Source: RYN-230 sp036509255
GTDB taxonomy: Bacteria; Actinomycetota; Actinomycetes; Streptosporangiales; Streptosporangiaceae
DNA length: 9,010 nt
NCBI GenBank assembly: GCA_036509255.1
Contig: DATCFY010000004.1
Location: 1 to 9,010, forward strand
Direction: 5' to 3'
Shown: positions 1 through 5,680 of the stretch, in pieces
How the letters are laid out: the number at the start of each line of letters is the position of its first letter
Numbering within the stretch: position 1 is the first letter of the stretch
Position numbers and translations under genes: made by a program
Notes under the pieces: model-generated
Database searches by the model: none
Told to the model about the DNA's origin: nothing
The model's input: the letters and a program-made list of their open reading frames with translations, nothing else

Positions 1-16
1 GGGGGAGGGTTGTGTC

Positions 17-1351
17 ATGGGTTTCGCTGATCGCCGGGATGCGGGGCGGCGGCTGGCTGCGAGGCTGCAGCACCTGCGCGGGCAGCGTGTTGTGGTGCTT
101 GGCCTGCCACGCGGTGGCGTCCCGGTAGCCTTCGAGGTCGCCCGGGCACTCGGCGCGCCGCTGGATGTCATCGTGGTCCGCAAGCTCGGGGTGCCGTTCC
201 AGCCTGAGCTGGGCATGGGGGCCATCGGTGAGGGCGGGGTGCGCGTCCTCAACCAGGAGGTCATCCAGCGCGGCGGGATCTCAGGGGATGAGCTGGCCAC
301 GGTGGAGGCACGGGAACGAGCCGAGCTGGAGCGCCGCGCGTCTGCCTACCGGCGCGGCCGGCCGCGTCAGCCGCTTGACGGCTGCTCTGTGGTGGTGGTC
401 GATGATGGGATCGCCACCGGGTCGACCGCCCGTGCCGCCTGTCAGGTCGCCCGGGCGCAGGGCGCGGCGCGGGTAGTGCTGGCCGTGCCTGTGGCCCCGC
501 CGGGGTGGCAGGTGCGGCTGGGGGACGTCGCTGACGAGCTGATCTGCGTGGCAACCCCACAATCGTTCTTCGCCATCGGGCAGTTCTACGCTGACTTCGC
601 CCAGACGACCGACGACGAGGTGACAGATTGCCTGGAGCACGCCGCCCTGCCCGTTTCGGCAGCGGACCCCGCTGCCGCGTCGGCGGATGACCCTCCCGCC
701 TGGGATGCAGAGGTCGAGGTCGGTGCGGGGGCGGTCCGCCTGGCTGGGCACCTGACCGTGCCCGGCCAGGCGCCGGGGGTCGTGGTGTTCGCCCACGGCA
801 GCGGCAGCAGCCGGCACAGCCCGCGCAACCGCTACGTGGCTGCCGTGCTGAACCAGGCGGCCCTGGGCACGCTCCTGTTCGACCTGCTCACCCCTGACGA
901 GGAAGCTGACCGGGCCAACGTGTTCGACATTGAACTGCTGGCCCGCCGCCTCACTTGCGTCACCAGGTGGCTGCGCGATCAGCCGGGAGCGGCCGGCCTG
1001 CCCGTCGGCTACTTCGGCGCCAGCACCGGTGCTGCCGCCGCGCTGGGGGCCGCCGCCGAACCCGGCGCCGACATTGCAGCCGTGGTGTCCCGCGGCGGTC
1101 GCCCCGACCTGGCCAGCCCACGCCTGGGGTCCGTCCGGGCGCCCACCCTGCTCATCGTCGGCGGCCGTGACGATGTCGTGCTCGGCCTCAACCGCCAGGC
1201 CCAGGCCCAGTTGCGCTGCGAGAACGAGCTGGCCGTGGTGCCCGGCGCCACCCACTTGTTCGAGGAGCCAGGCACTCTCACCGCCGCCGCGGAGCTGGCG
1301 CGTGACTGGTTCGCCGGGCACCTCATACCCCGTACCCATTCGGTCGCCTGA
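17..1351 (+). CDS. Phosphoribosyltransferase-alpha/beta hydrolase fusion protein (Rv0571c-like)
   Basis: This is a 444-residue two-domain protein. The N-terminal half (about 1-210) is a type I phosphoribosyltransferase fold, with a PRPP-binding loop VVVVDDGIATGSTA at 125-138 and an early PRGG segment at 31-34. The C-terminal half (about 230-440) is a dienelactone-hydrolase-like alpha/beta hydrolase: an AHGSGSS oxyanion region near 259-265, nucleophile elbow GASTG with Ser336, a candidate acid at Asp385/386 in GGRDD, and His413 in GATHLF. All catalytic positions look intact, so both halves should be active. A Pro/Ala/Asp-rich linker at about 213-230 joins them. The ATG follows a GGGAGG-like site by about 8 nt; the frame is open to the window edge, so a more upstream start cannot be excluded. 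The size and domain order match M. tuberculosis Rv0571c, a DosR-regulon gene of unknown substrate. The domain calls are secure; the biological reaction is unknown. Confidence 0.92.
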   Translation: MGFADRRDAGRRLAARLQHLRGQRVVVLGLPRGGVPVAFEVARALGAPLDVIVVRKLGVPFQPELGMGAIGEGGVRVLNQEVIQRGGISGDELATVEARERAELERRASAYRRGRPRQPLDGCSVVVVDDGIATGSTARAACQVARAQGAARVVLAVPVAPPGWQVRLGDVADELICVATPQSFFAIGQFYADFAQTTDDEVTDCLEHAALPVSAADPAAASADDPPAWDAEVEVGAGAVRLAGHLTVPGQAPGVVVFAHGSGSSRHSPRNRYVAAVLNQAALGTLLFDLLTPDEEADRANVFDIELLARRLTCVTRWLRDQPGAAGLPVGYFGASTGAAAALGAAAEPGADIAAVVSRGGRPDLASPRLGSVRAPTLLIVGGRDDVVLGLNRQAQAQLRCENELAVVPGATHLFEEPGTLTAAAELARDWFAGHLIPRTHSVA

Positions 1352-1394
1352 CAAGCCGGCCCGGATCCGAGCTTGTGACGGCGCGGGCCGGGTG

Positions 1395-1604
1395 ATGAAC
1401 CGCCACCAGGCGGCCCGCGCCGTCGTCGGCGCGCAGCTTAGGCGGCAGCTTGAAGGCCGCGGTAGTGGAGCGTCATCGCGTGAGCTCGCCGAGGAGACCT
1501 CGACGGCGTAGAAGGACGTGACCCAGGTGGTGGCGGCCGCGGAGGGTGCCGGGCTGTGGCGCAAGGTGGCCAGGCTGGTGCCGCTCGGCGTCGTCAGGGG
1601 CTAG
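1395..1604 (+). pseudogene. Small ORF interrupted by in-frame TAG, possible helix-turn-helix remnant
   Basis: An ATG-started frame runs 38 codons (MNRHQAARAVVGAQLRR...) to TAG at 1509-1511 and then continues open, in the same frame, for 30 more codons (KDVTQVVAAAEGAGLWRK...) to a second TAG at 1602-1604. Third-position G/C is high on both sides of the first stop (by hand count about 30 of 38 before it and nearly all after it), which argues that both parts were one coding sequence. The segment RELAEETSTA-x-KDVTQVVAAAEGAGLW reads like the helices of a small winged-helix or helix-turn-helix domain, with the stop falling between two helices; GAG to TAG would be a one-base change. No strong ribosome binding site precedes the ATG. 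The family is not identified, and a chance open frame in GC-rich DNA is possible. Confidence 0.4.
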
Positions 1605-1628
1605 CCGGCGGCGGGCCGGAGGGACAGC

Positions 1629-2063
1629 TCAGCAGCCCGTGTCCTGCACGTCGATCGTCACGCCGCACGACCACTGGCCTGACGGGTCTGGTGCGCACCG
1701 CAGCTCATGCAGCGAAGCTGCCTCCGGCGCCGCGCCGATGATCTCCACTGCGATGACGTCCGCCAGCGACAGGGCAAGATCAACTCCGCCATCGCCGGCC
1801 TGCCGTCGCGTCACCGGGACCGGGTTCTCGCCAGTAGATAACTTCATCAACCCACAGCTGCCAGCAGATCGTCTGCGGAGCCGGTGGTCATGTGCCGCTT
1901 GGTTGTGCGGTGCGGTGCGGCACCCTGCCGCGTTCGCGAAACTGCTCACCAGGCCGCGTACCGTCTCGGCCAGGCAGCCTTCGCGGGTCGGCGCCCACGC
2001 CTCGACCCGCAGATCAGCCGTGTGCGGAACCGTGCGGTGCCCCTGACCAGCCACGCTGTTCAT
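1629..2063 (-). pseudogene. Archease-family protein with scrambled central reading frame
   Basis: The 144-codon frame begins with a typical archease start: GHRTVPHTADLRVEAWAPTR, then EGCLAETVRGLVSSFANAAG. It ends with a typical archease tail: VDLALSLADVIAVEIIGAAP, SLHELR, WSCGVTIDV. The middle (codons about 48-77) is not archease-like in this frame, but the missing sequence appears in the other two frames. RHMTTGSADDLLAAV is read one frame over (about 1850-1905) and VDEVIY in the third frame (about 1835-1852), after which TGENPVPV returns to the first frame. Three +1 steps, two at GGG runs near 1923-1925 and 1851-1853, therefore cancel and leave the outer frame open. Archease activates the RNA ligase RtcB; no rtcB is in this window. 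As written, the protein has lost its central region and is probably inactive. Indel errors at the G runs are the main alternative. The start ATG has only a weak GGGG upstream. Confidence 0.72.
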
Positions 2064-2314
2064 ATTCCCCGGCCGCGCATCGTCAGTAGCTGGCCAGGCC
2101 GGCAGTAGCCGGGAGGAATATCCAGCCGGCTGCGGTCCTGGCGTGCGCGGACCCGGATTCCATGGTCACCCCAGGTTCCCCGCTGGGCGGCAGTGCATGC
2201 AGACACCCAGTAGGCAGAAGGTCCCGGCTGGCCTGGACTGCTGGCCCTGGCGTAGCAGGAAGAATGCCCGCATGGTGGCATGGAAAGGGGACCGCACGCG
2301 GAGGGTGCTGGGAA
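2064..2314. other. Divergent intergenic region between archease and kinase genes
   Basis: About 250 bases separate the starts of the minus-strand archease and the plus-strand kinase, so promoters for both should lie here. A perfect 10-bp palindrome CAGCCGGCTG is at 2123-2132, just after GGGAGGAATATCC. I searched by eye for a DosR-type GGGAC...GTCCC dyad and saw none convincing. Open frames across this stretch lack protein-like sequence and appear to be chance. Confidence 0.4.
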
Positions 2315-3946
2315 ATGACCAGGCCAGGTCACCGGGCAGTGGCGCTGCCATCGCAGGAAGATGCGGCCTGCGCCGTGCTGGAGGGCGCGGAGAGCAGGAC
2401 GGGCGAGGCTTACGCCGCAGTGGCAGAAACTCATTCGGCTGTGGTCTTCTTCGCTGGCGACCGCGCGTACAAGCTGAAGAAGCCGGTCGCCCTCGGTTTC
2501 CTCGACTTCACCAACCCCCGGGTGCGGGCGGCGGCGTGCCGCCGTGAGCTCGAGCTGAACCGGCGGTTCGCGCCCGACGTGTACCTGGGGATCGCTGCCG
2601 TTCACGGCCCGGACGGCCGGGTCTGTGACCATCTGGTGGTGATGCGGCGGATGCCGACGGACCGGCGGCTGTCTGCGCTGGTGCGAGCGGGGGCCCCGGT
2701 CGAGGGCCCGTTGCGTCAGGTGGCGCGGGTACTGGCGGCCTGGCATGCCAGGGCGCCGCGCAGCGCGCAGATCGCCGCGCAGGGCAGCCCGGAGGCGGTG
2801 TGGGCCCGGTGGGAGGCCAGCATCAAGCAGCTGCGCGGGTTCGCGGGCCGCCTGCCTGAGCCGGTTCCTGTTGATGAGGTGGAACGACTGGCGCGGCGGT
2901 TCGTTTCCGGGCGGGCGGCGCTGTTCGAGGAACGGGTCCGCGGCGGTTACATCGTGGATGGCCACGGCGACCTGCTCGCTGACGACATTTTCTGCACCGG
3001 CGACGGGGTGCGCATCCTGGACTGCCTGGAGTTCGATGACCGGCTGCGCTGGATGGACGGGCTGGATGACGCGGCGTTCCTGGCGATGGACCTGGAACGG
3101 CTCGGTGCCGCGGACCTGGCGGAGAAATTCACCGGGTGGTATGCCGGGTACTCAGCTGATCCGGTGCCTGCCGCGCTGCGCCACCATTACCTGGCGTACC
3201 GAGCTTTCGTCCGCACCAAGATCGCCTTCCTGCGGGCGGCGCAGGGTGACCCCGCAGGCGGGGCAGAGGCGTGGCAGCTGACCGGGATGACGCTGCGCCA
3301 CCTGCGGGCCGGGGCCGTCACGCTGGTGCTGGTCGGCGGGCTGCCGGGCACGGGGAAGACCGCGCTCGCCGGGGCGCTGGCCGGCCAACTCGGGTTCACC
3401 GTGCTCAGCAGCGACCGGATCCGCAAGGAGCTGGCTGGCGTCCCGGCGGAGCAGCGCTGCGCCGCGCCGTGGCAGACCGGGATCTACGCTCCCCACTGGA
3501 CCGAGCGCACCTACCAGGAGCTGCTCCGCCGCGCGGGCCGTCTGCTCGCTCGCGGTGAATCAGTGATCGCGGATGCGTCCTGGGAGTCACCAGGCCGCAG
3601 AGCCGCCGCTGCGGCGCTGGCCGGCGCCGCGCAGGCAGACCTGGTCGCTCTCCGGTGCATTGCTCCCGCGGACGTTGCGCAGCAGCGGCTAGCGGCCAGG
3701 ACCGCGGGTATCTCCGATGCCGGTGTGGCGGTGGCCCGGCAGATGGCCGCCATGCAGGCACCGTGGCCAGAGGCCGTGACGATCGACACTGGCGGCCCGG
3801 GGCCCGGTGCCGGACAGCCGGGCCCGCCCGGCTCGGCCGACGCCGACGCCGACGCCGACGCGGTACAGCGGGCGATCAAGGCGATCCGGCCACCTGGGCC
3901 GCAGCATGCCTGGCGTCCGGTCCGGCCGGTCATGGTCCCCGATTGA
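2315..3946 (+). CDS. Aminoglycoside-phosphotransferase-like / P-loop ATPase bifunctional protein (Rv2004c-like)
   Basis: This 543-residue protein joins two phosphotransfer modules. The N-terminal half (about 20-310) has a protein-kinase-like/APH fold: AYKLKKP near 51-57 carries the ATP-binding Lys, GHGDLLADDIF near 216-226 is the catalytic Brenner-type loop, and ILDCLEFDD near 234-242 supplies the metal-binding Asp. The C-terminal half has a Walker A GLPGTGKT at 342-349 and SSDRIRKEL from about 365, as in AAA_33/gluconate-kinase-like small-molecule kinases. The frame is open from an ATG at 2162, but the first 51 codons lack protein character; the ATG at 2315 has GGAGGG 9 nt upstream and is preferred. 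The tail holds an Ala-Asp repeat (about 508-516) ahead of a basic end. The architecture matches M. tuberculosis Rv2004c, a DosR-regulon protein of about 500 residues. The substrate is unknown; antibiotic resistance is not implied. Confidence 0.9.
   Translation: MTRPGHRAVALPSQEDAACAVLEGAESRTGEAYAAVAETHSAVVFFAGDRAYKLKKPVALGFLDFTNPRVRAAACRRELELNRRFAPDVYLGIAAVHGPDGRVCDHLVVMRRMPTDRRLSALVRAGAPVEGPLRQVARVLAAWHARAPRSAQIAAQGSPEAVWARWEASIKQLRGFAGRLPEPVPVDEVERLARRFVSGRAALFEERVRGGYIVDGHGDLLADDIFCTGDGVRILDCLEFDDRLRWMDGLDDAAFLAMDLERLGAADLAEKFTGWYAGYSADPVPAALRHHYLAYRAFVRTKIAFLRAAQGDPAGGAEAWQLTGMTLRHLRAGAVTLVLVGGLPGTGKTALAGALAGQLGFTVLSSDRIRKELAGVPAEQRCAAPWQTGIYAPHWTERTYQELLRRAGRLLARGESVIADASWESPGRRAAAAALAGAAQADLVALRCIAPADVAQQRLAARTAGISDAGVAVARQMAAMQAPWPEAVTIDTGGPGPGAGQPGPPGSADADADADAVQRAIKAIRPPGPQHAWRPVRPVMVPD
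3836..3859 (+). repeat. Four tandem GCCGAC hexamers inside the kinase gene
   Basis: Four perfect copies of GCCGAC encode an Ala-Asp dipeptide run near the C-terminus of the kinase/ATPase protein. The unit is two codons, so gain or loss of copies keeps the frame. It sits in a Gly/Pro-rich region after the ATPase fold and probably forms a flexible acidic linker that varies in length between strains. Confidence 0.85.
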
Positions 3947-3972
3947 CGGATGGCAGGGGATGACAGCCGCAA

Positions 3973-3985
3973 CGGGTCCGACCCG
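3973..3985. terminator. Weak hairpin between convergent genes
   Basis: CGGGT-CCG-ACCCG forms a perfect 5-bp stem with a 3-nt loop in the 60-base gap between the end of the kinase gene and the end of the converging debranching-enzyme remnant. There is no T run. The position suits a bidirectional terminator, but the stem is short and could be chance. Confidence 0.22.
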
Positions 3986-4006
3986 CCAGCCAGCAGCCCA
4001 GTGCGC

Positions 4007-4630
4007 TCAAGGCTGTCTCGGCCACGGCTGAGCCGGCGCGTTGCAGGGCCGTGGACCCCGGACGAGTTCGATGCCGGTGCCGTCCGAGCCGGGGAGGTCC
4101 CATCCGCCGTCCTGGATGTCGATGGTCAGGTGTGACCTTCCGAGCCGCAGGCCGGTCACCCGGAGCGGCAGCTAGCGTCCGGGGATTTCCGGGGCGCACC
4201 ACAGGCGCCCGGTGCTGGGCTGTGGGGTGAGCCGCAACAGGGCGTGCAGTAGTTGCAGCGGGGCTGCCCAGCCTTGTGGTGAGCATGAGGTCGGGTAGGG
4301 AATGGGAGGGGCGTGCTCCTCGCGCGGGAAGCCGCAAGAGAGTTCAGGCACGCAGTAGCCGAAGCAGATGGCGGCGTCGAAGATGGCCTCGGCGACCCGC
4401 TGGGCGTGCCGGGTGAAGCCGTAGTGCATCAGGCCGGCTGCACACAGCGCGTTGTCGTGCGGCCATACCGAGCCGTTGTGGTAGCTCATCGGGTTGTAGG
4501 CGGTCATGGATGCGGCCAGAGTGCGGATTCCCCAGCCGCTGAACTTCAGCTGGTCTGGCGGTACTGCCTGTCCGCTGCCGGTGCCCGCCTCACTGACGAT
4601 TGCTTCCTGCGCGCTCGGTCCGCGGGCCAT
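4007..4630 (-). pseudogene. C-terminal remnant of amylo-alpha-1,6-glucosidase (glycogen debranching type) with in-frame TAG
   Basis: The minus strand encodes a clear fragment of the glycogen-debranching/GH15-like family: SGWGIRTLA, then YNPMSYHNGSVWPHDNAL, VPELSCGF and YPTSCSPQGWAA. Homology begins near 4543, while the full enzyme is usually about 650-700 residues, so the N-terminal three quarters is missing; the codons from 4630 to 4543 look unrelated. Reading stops at TAG (4172-4174) after PEIPGR, but the same frame continues for 54 codons with LPLRVTGLRLGRSHLTIDIQ and later GIELVRGPRP, the expected end of this family, to TGA at 4007-4009. A Tyr codon (TAC or TAT) to TAG change fits the usual xRYLPLR sequence. 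A few residues also appear to be missing after SPQGWAA. Two independent lesions make this a pseudogene. The enzyme would have acted on alpha-glucan branch points. Confidence 0.85.
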
Positions 4631-4815
4631 TGGATCAGCCGCTGGCGGTCAGCCGGCCTGCGATCATCCTCCCGCGCTGCCTCGCGCGGCGAATGTGCGC
4701 ACGGTGGCTCCCCGGGCAGCCGTTCCTCGATGACGGTTAAGGCGAACAGCAGCAGGCCTGCTACCGGGAAGCAGAAAACCAGCACCAGCGCCTCGCCCAG
4801 GTCCACGGGCCTCAC
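4546..4815 (-). CDS. Possible small single-pass membrane protein of unknown family
   Basis: This 89-codon frame starts at GTG 4815 or, with better AGGAG spacing, GTG 4806. It begins VDLGEALVLVFCFPVAGLLL, continuing FALTVIEERLPGEPP. Residues about 7-27 form one convincing hydrophobic helix, followed by a charged, Arg-rich tail. The last third runs into the breakpoint of the debranching-enzyme remnant, so the natural C-terminus may have been lost and the tail may be out-of-context sequence. The ORF lies directly downstream of a hairpin and a TPP-riboswitch-like element on the same strand, which supports transcription in this direction. I do not recognise the family. If the riboswitch is functional, a role linked to thiamine or its precursors, such as a transporter accessory subunit, is conceivable but unproven. 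Confidence 0.42.
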   Translation of the reverse strand: MRPVDLGEALVLVFCFPVAGLLLFALTVIEERLPGEPPCAHSPREAAREDDRRPADRQRLIQWPADRARRKQSSVRRAPAADRQYRQTS

Positions 4816-4855
4816 GCTCCTGCGGCGCCAGAGATCTCGCCGGGCAGTAAGTGGG

Positions 4856-4879
4856 CCAGGCGCTGCCGGACGCGCCTGG
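4856..4879 (-). promoter_or_regulatory. Hairpin between TPP-like aptamer and small membrane ORF
   Basis: CCAGGCGC and GCGCCTGG form a perfect 8-bp stem around an 8-nt loop. On the minus strand it follows the TPP-like element by about 25 nt and precedes the GTG start region by about 40 nt. That is the position of an expression platform (attenuator or folding switch). No U run follows, so a classical intrinsic terminator is not clear. Confidence 0.4.
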
Positions 4880-4891
4880 TTCCATGCAACA

Positions 4892-5040
4892 GACCTGCGG
4901 GGCGATTTCCCTCCGCCGGCATTGCCCGGATCAGGTTATAGGGGTCGCCTTGTGAGCCTCTCAGCCTTCGGTTCCTGCCCGCCGCCGTGGTACCTCCGGC
5001 GGGGCTCCGCTTTCCAGCTCCTCCGCTCGTCCCGCAGGTC
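4892..5040. repeat. Long-range 10-bp inverted repeat bracketing the riboswitch-like element
   Basis: GACCTGCGGG at 4892-4901 and its exact reverse complement CCCGCAGGTC at 5031-5040 flank the TPP-like sequence, 129 bases apart. In a minus-strand transcript the arms could pair to close the whole leader into one domain. The arms end close to the aptamer 3' edge, so the pairing could extend or compete with its basal stem. A chance match is possible in GC-rich DNA. Confidence 0.45.
4904..5002 (-). promoter_or_regulatory. TPP riboswitch-like element (THI box)
   Basis: Read on the minus strand, this holds the conserved landmarks of the thiamine pyrophosphate aptamer in order. CUGAGA is at 4964-4959, a GACCCC segment follows, ACCUGAUCCGG is at 4936-4926, and AAUGCCGGCGGAGGGA is at 4923-4908. 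The 3' half (pyrophosphate side, P4/P5) matches the consensus almost base for base. The 5' side is weaker: GGAGGUACC at about 4997-4989 can stand for the usual GGGGUGCC with one mismatch, and the P3 arm before GAAGGCUGAGA does not pair well. It may thus be a divergent, partly decayed, or insertion-bearing aptamer. It faces the small membrane ORF at 4815, and no thiamine-biosynthesis gene is visible in the window. Confidence 0.7.
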
Positions 5041-5073
5041 CGCTTCGTAATCTCCGATGGCGCGGCGAGTTCC

Positions 5074-5093
5074 CAGGGGACGAAAGTCACCGG
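5074..5093 (+). promoter_or_regulatory. DosR/DevR-box-like palindrome upstream of hsp20
   Basis: GGGACGAAAGTCAC at 5077-5090 matches 12 of 14 positions of the mycobacterial DosR core GGGACTWWAGTCCC. With flanking G and C it matches 14 of the central 16. Its centre is about 100 bases before the chosen hsp20 start, a sensible activator position for a promoter in between. I could not assign a clear -10 sequence. The similarity to the box plus an HspX-like target gene supports the call. Confidence 0.66.
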
Positions 5094-5184
5094 TGCGCGA
5101 GCAGTTGGTCCCTTGGGCCGGAGGTTCGCGACGGCGTGGTATCGGAGCTAAGAGCATCCTGTTATGTCGAGCGAGGAGGCCGTC

Positions 5185-5604
5185 ATGGCCAAGCTAGAGC
5201 GCAGGCACCCGCACGTCCCGTTCCCCGACCTGTCCGAGTGGTTTGAGGAGCCGTGGGCGCCGCTGCTGCCGTTCATCGCCGCCCGCGCGTTCCGCGTGGA
5301 GGTCTATGTCCAGGAGGGCAAGTATGTTCTCCGTGCCGAGCTACCGGGCCTGGACCCGGAGAAGGACGTTGAGGTCAGCGTCGAGGACGGGACACTGACG
5401 ATCCACGCGGAGCGGCACGAGGAGCAGGAGGAGCCGCACCGCAGCGAATTCCGCTATGGCTCGCTGACCCGGTCGGTCACGCTGCCAAGAGGGGCGGATA
5501 CCGAGCACGTCTCTGCCAGCTATGACAAGGGCATCCTGCAGGTCACCGTGCCGGTGCCACAGGCCAAGGGCGAGGGCCGCCGTATCGAGATCACTCACGG
5601 CTGA
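5185..5604 (+). CDS. hsp20: Small heat-shock protein, alpha-crystallin family (HspX/Acr-like)
   Basis: This is a 139-residue Hsp20 chaperone, which would hold unfolding proteins in the cytosol as an oligomer without using ATP. The N-terminal arm RRHPHVPFPDLSEWFEE (about 6-22) resembles the start of M. tuberculosis HspX. The alpha-crystallin domain spans about 38-125, with RAELPGLDPEKDVEVSVEDG at 50-69, LTIHAER at 71-77, SEFRYGSLTRSVTLP near 87-101 and the closing YDKGILQVTVPV near 113-124. The C-terminal I-x-I motif, used for oligomer contacts, is IEI at 134-136. An ATG at 5164 is in frame, but GAGGAGG at 5173-5179 sits 5 nt before the ATG at 5185, so the shorter start is preferred. A DosR-like box lies upstream and a hairpin downstream, so it is probably transcribed alone. 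Nothing looks damaged. Confidence 0.96.
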   Translation: MAKLERRHPHVPFPDLSEWFEEPWAPLLPFIAARAFRVEVYVQEGKYVLRAELPGLDPEKDVEVSVEDGTLTIHAERHEEQEEPHRSEFRYGSLTRSVTLPRGADTEHVSASYDKGILQVTVPVPQAKGEGRRIEITHG

Positions 5605-5618
5605 GCCTGGCCGGGGTT

Positions 5619-5647
5619 GCCGGTGCCTGGCGGGCACATGCACCGGC
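5619..5647. terminator. Hairpin terminator between convergent hsp20 and PRPP synthetase genes
   Basis: GCCGGTGC (5619-5626) and GCACCGGC (5640-5647) form a perfect 8-bp stem; within it GTGCC/GGCAC offers a shorter alternative stem. It lies 15 bases after the hsp20 stop and 34 bases from the end of the oppositely transcribed gene, the expected position for a shared bidirectional terminator. There is no U run, as is common in high-GC actinobacteria. Confidence 0.6.
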
Positions 5648-5680
5648 CATCAGGAGCACGCTGTGGCGGTGAGCCGCTGG

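Noticed and set aside
281..1564. Long minus-strand open frame opposite the PRTase-hydrolase gene
   Set aside because: It is the antisense shadow of a gene with clear catalytic motifs and has no recognisable protein pattern; long antisense frames are expected at this GC content.
2162..2314. Upstream ATG at 2162 as the start of the kinase/ATPase protein
   Set aside because: The extra 51 codons do not look protein-like, while the ATG at 2315 has GGAGGG at good spacing and leads straight into the conserved region.
2060..2965. Minus-strand open frame of 301 codons over the kinase start
   Set aside because: It overlaps the well-supported kinase/ATPase gene, is rich in Arg, Pro and His without fold-like pattern, and lacks a supporting ribosome binding site.
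1509..4174. TAG as a recoded sense codon, since two interrupted genes both carry in-frame TAG while the intact genes end in TGA
   Set aside because: The read-through product of the 1395-1604 ORF itself ends at TAG, the debranching gene is also truncated, and TGA is simply the favoured stop in high-GC genomes. Two independent nonsense mutations are simpler.
5164..5184. ATG at 5164 as the start of hsp20
   Set aside because: The ribosome binding site GAGGAGG lies downstream of this ATG and 5 nt before the ATG at 5185; starting at 5185 also gives the usual family N-terminus.
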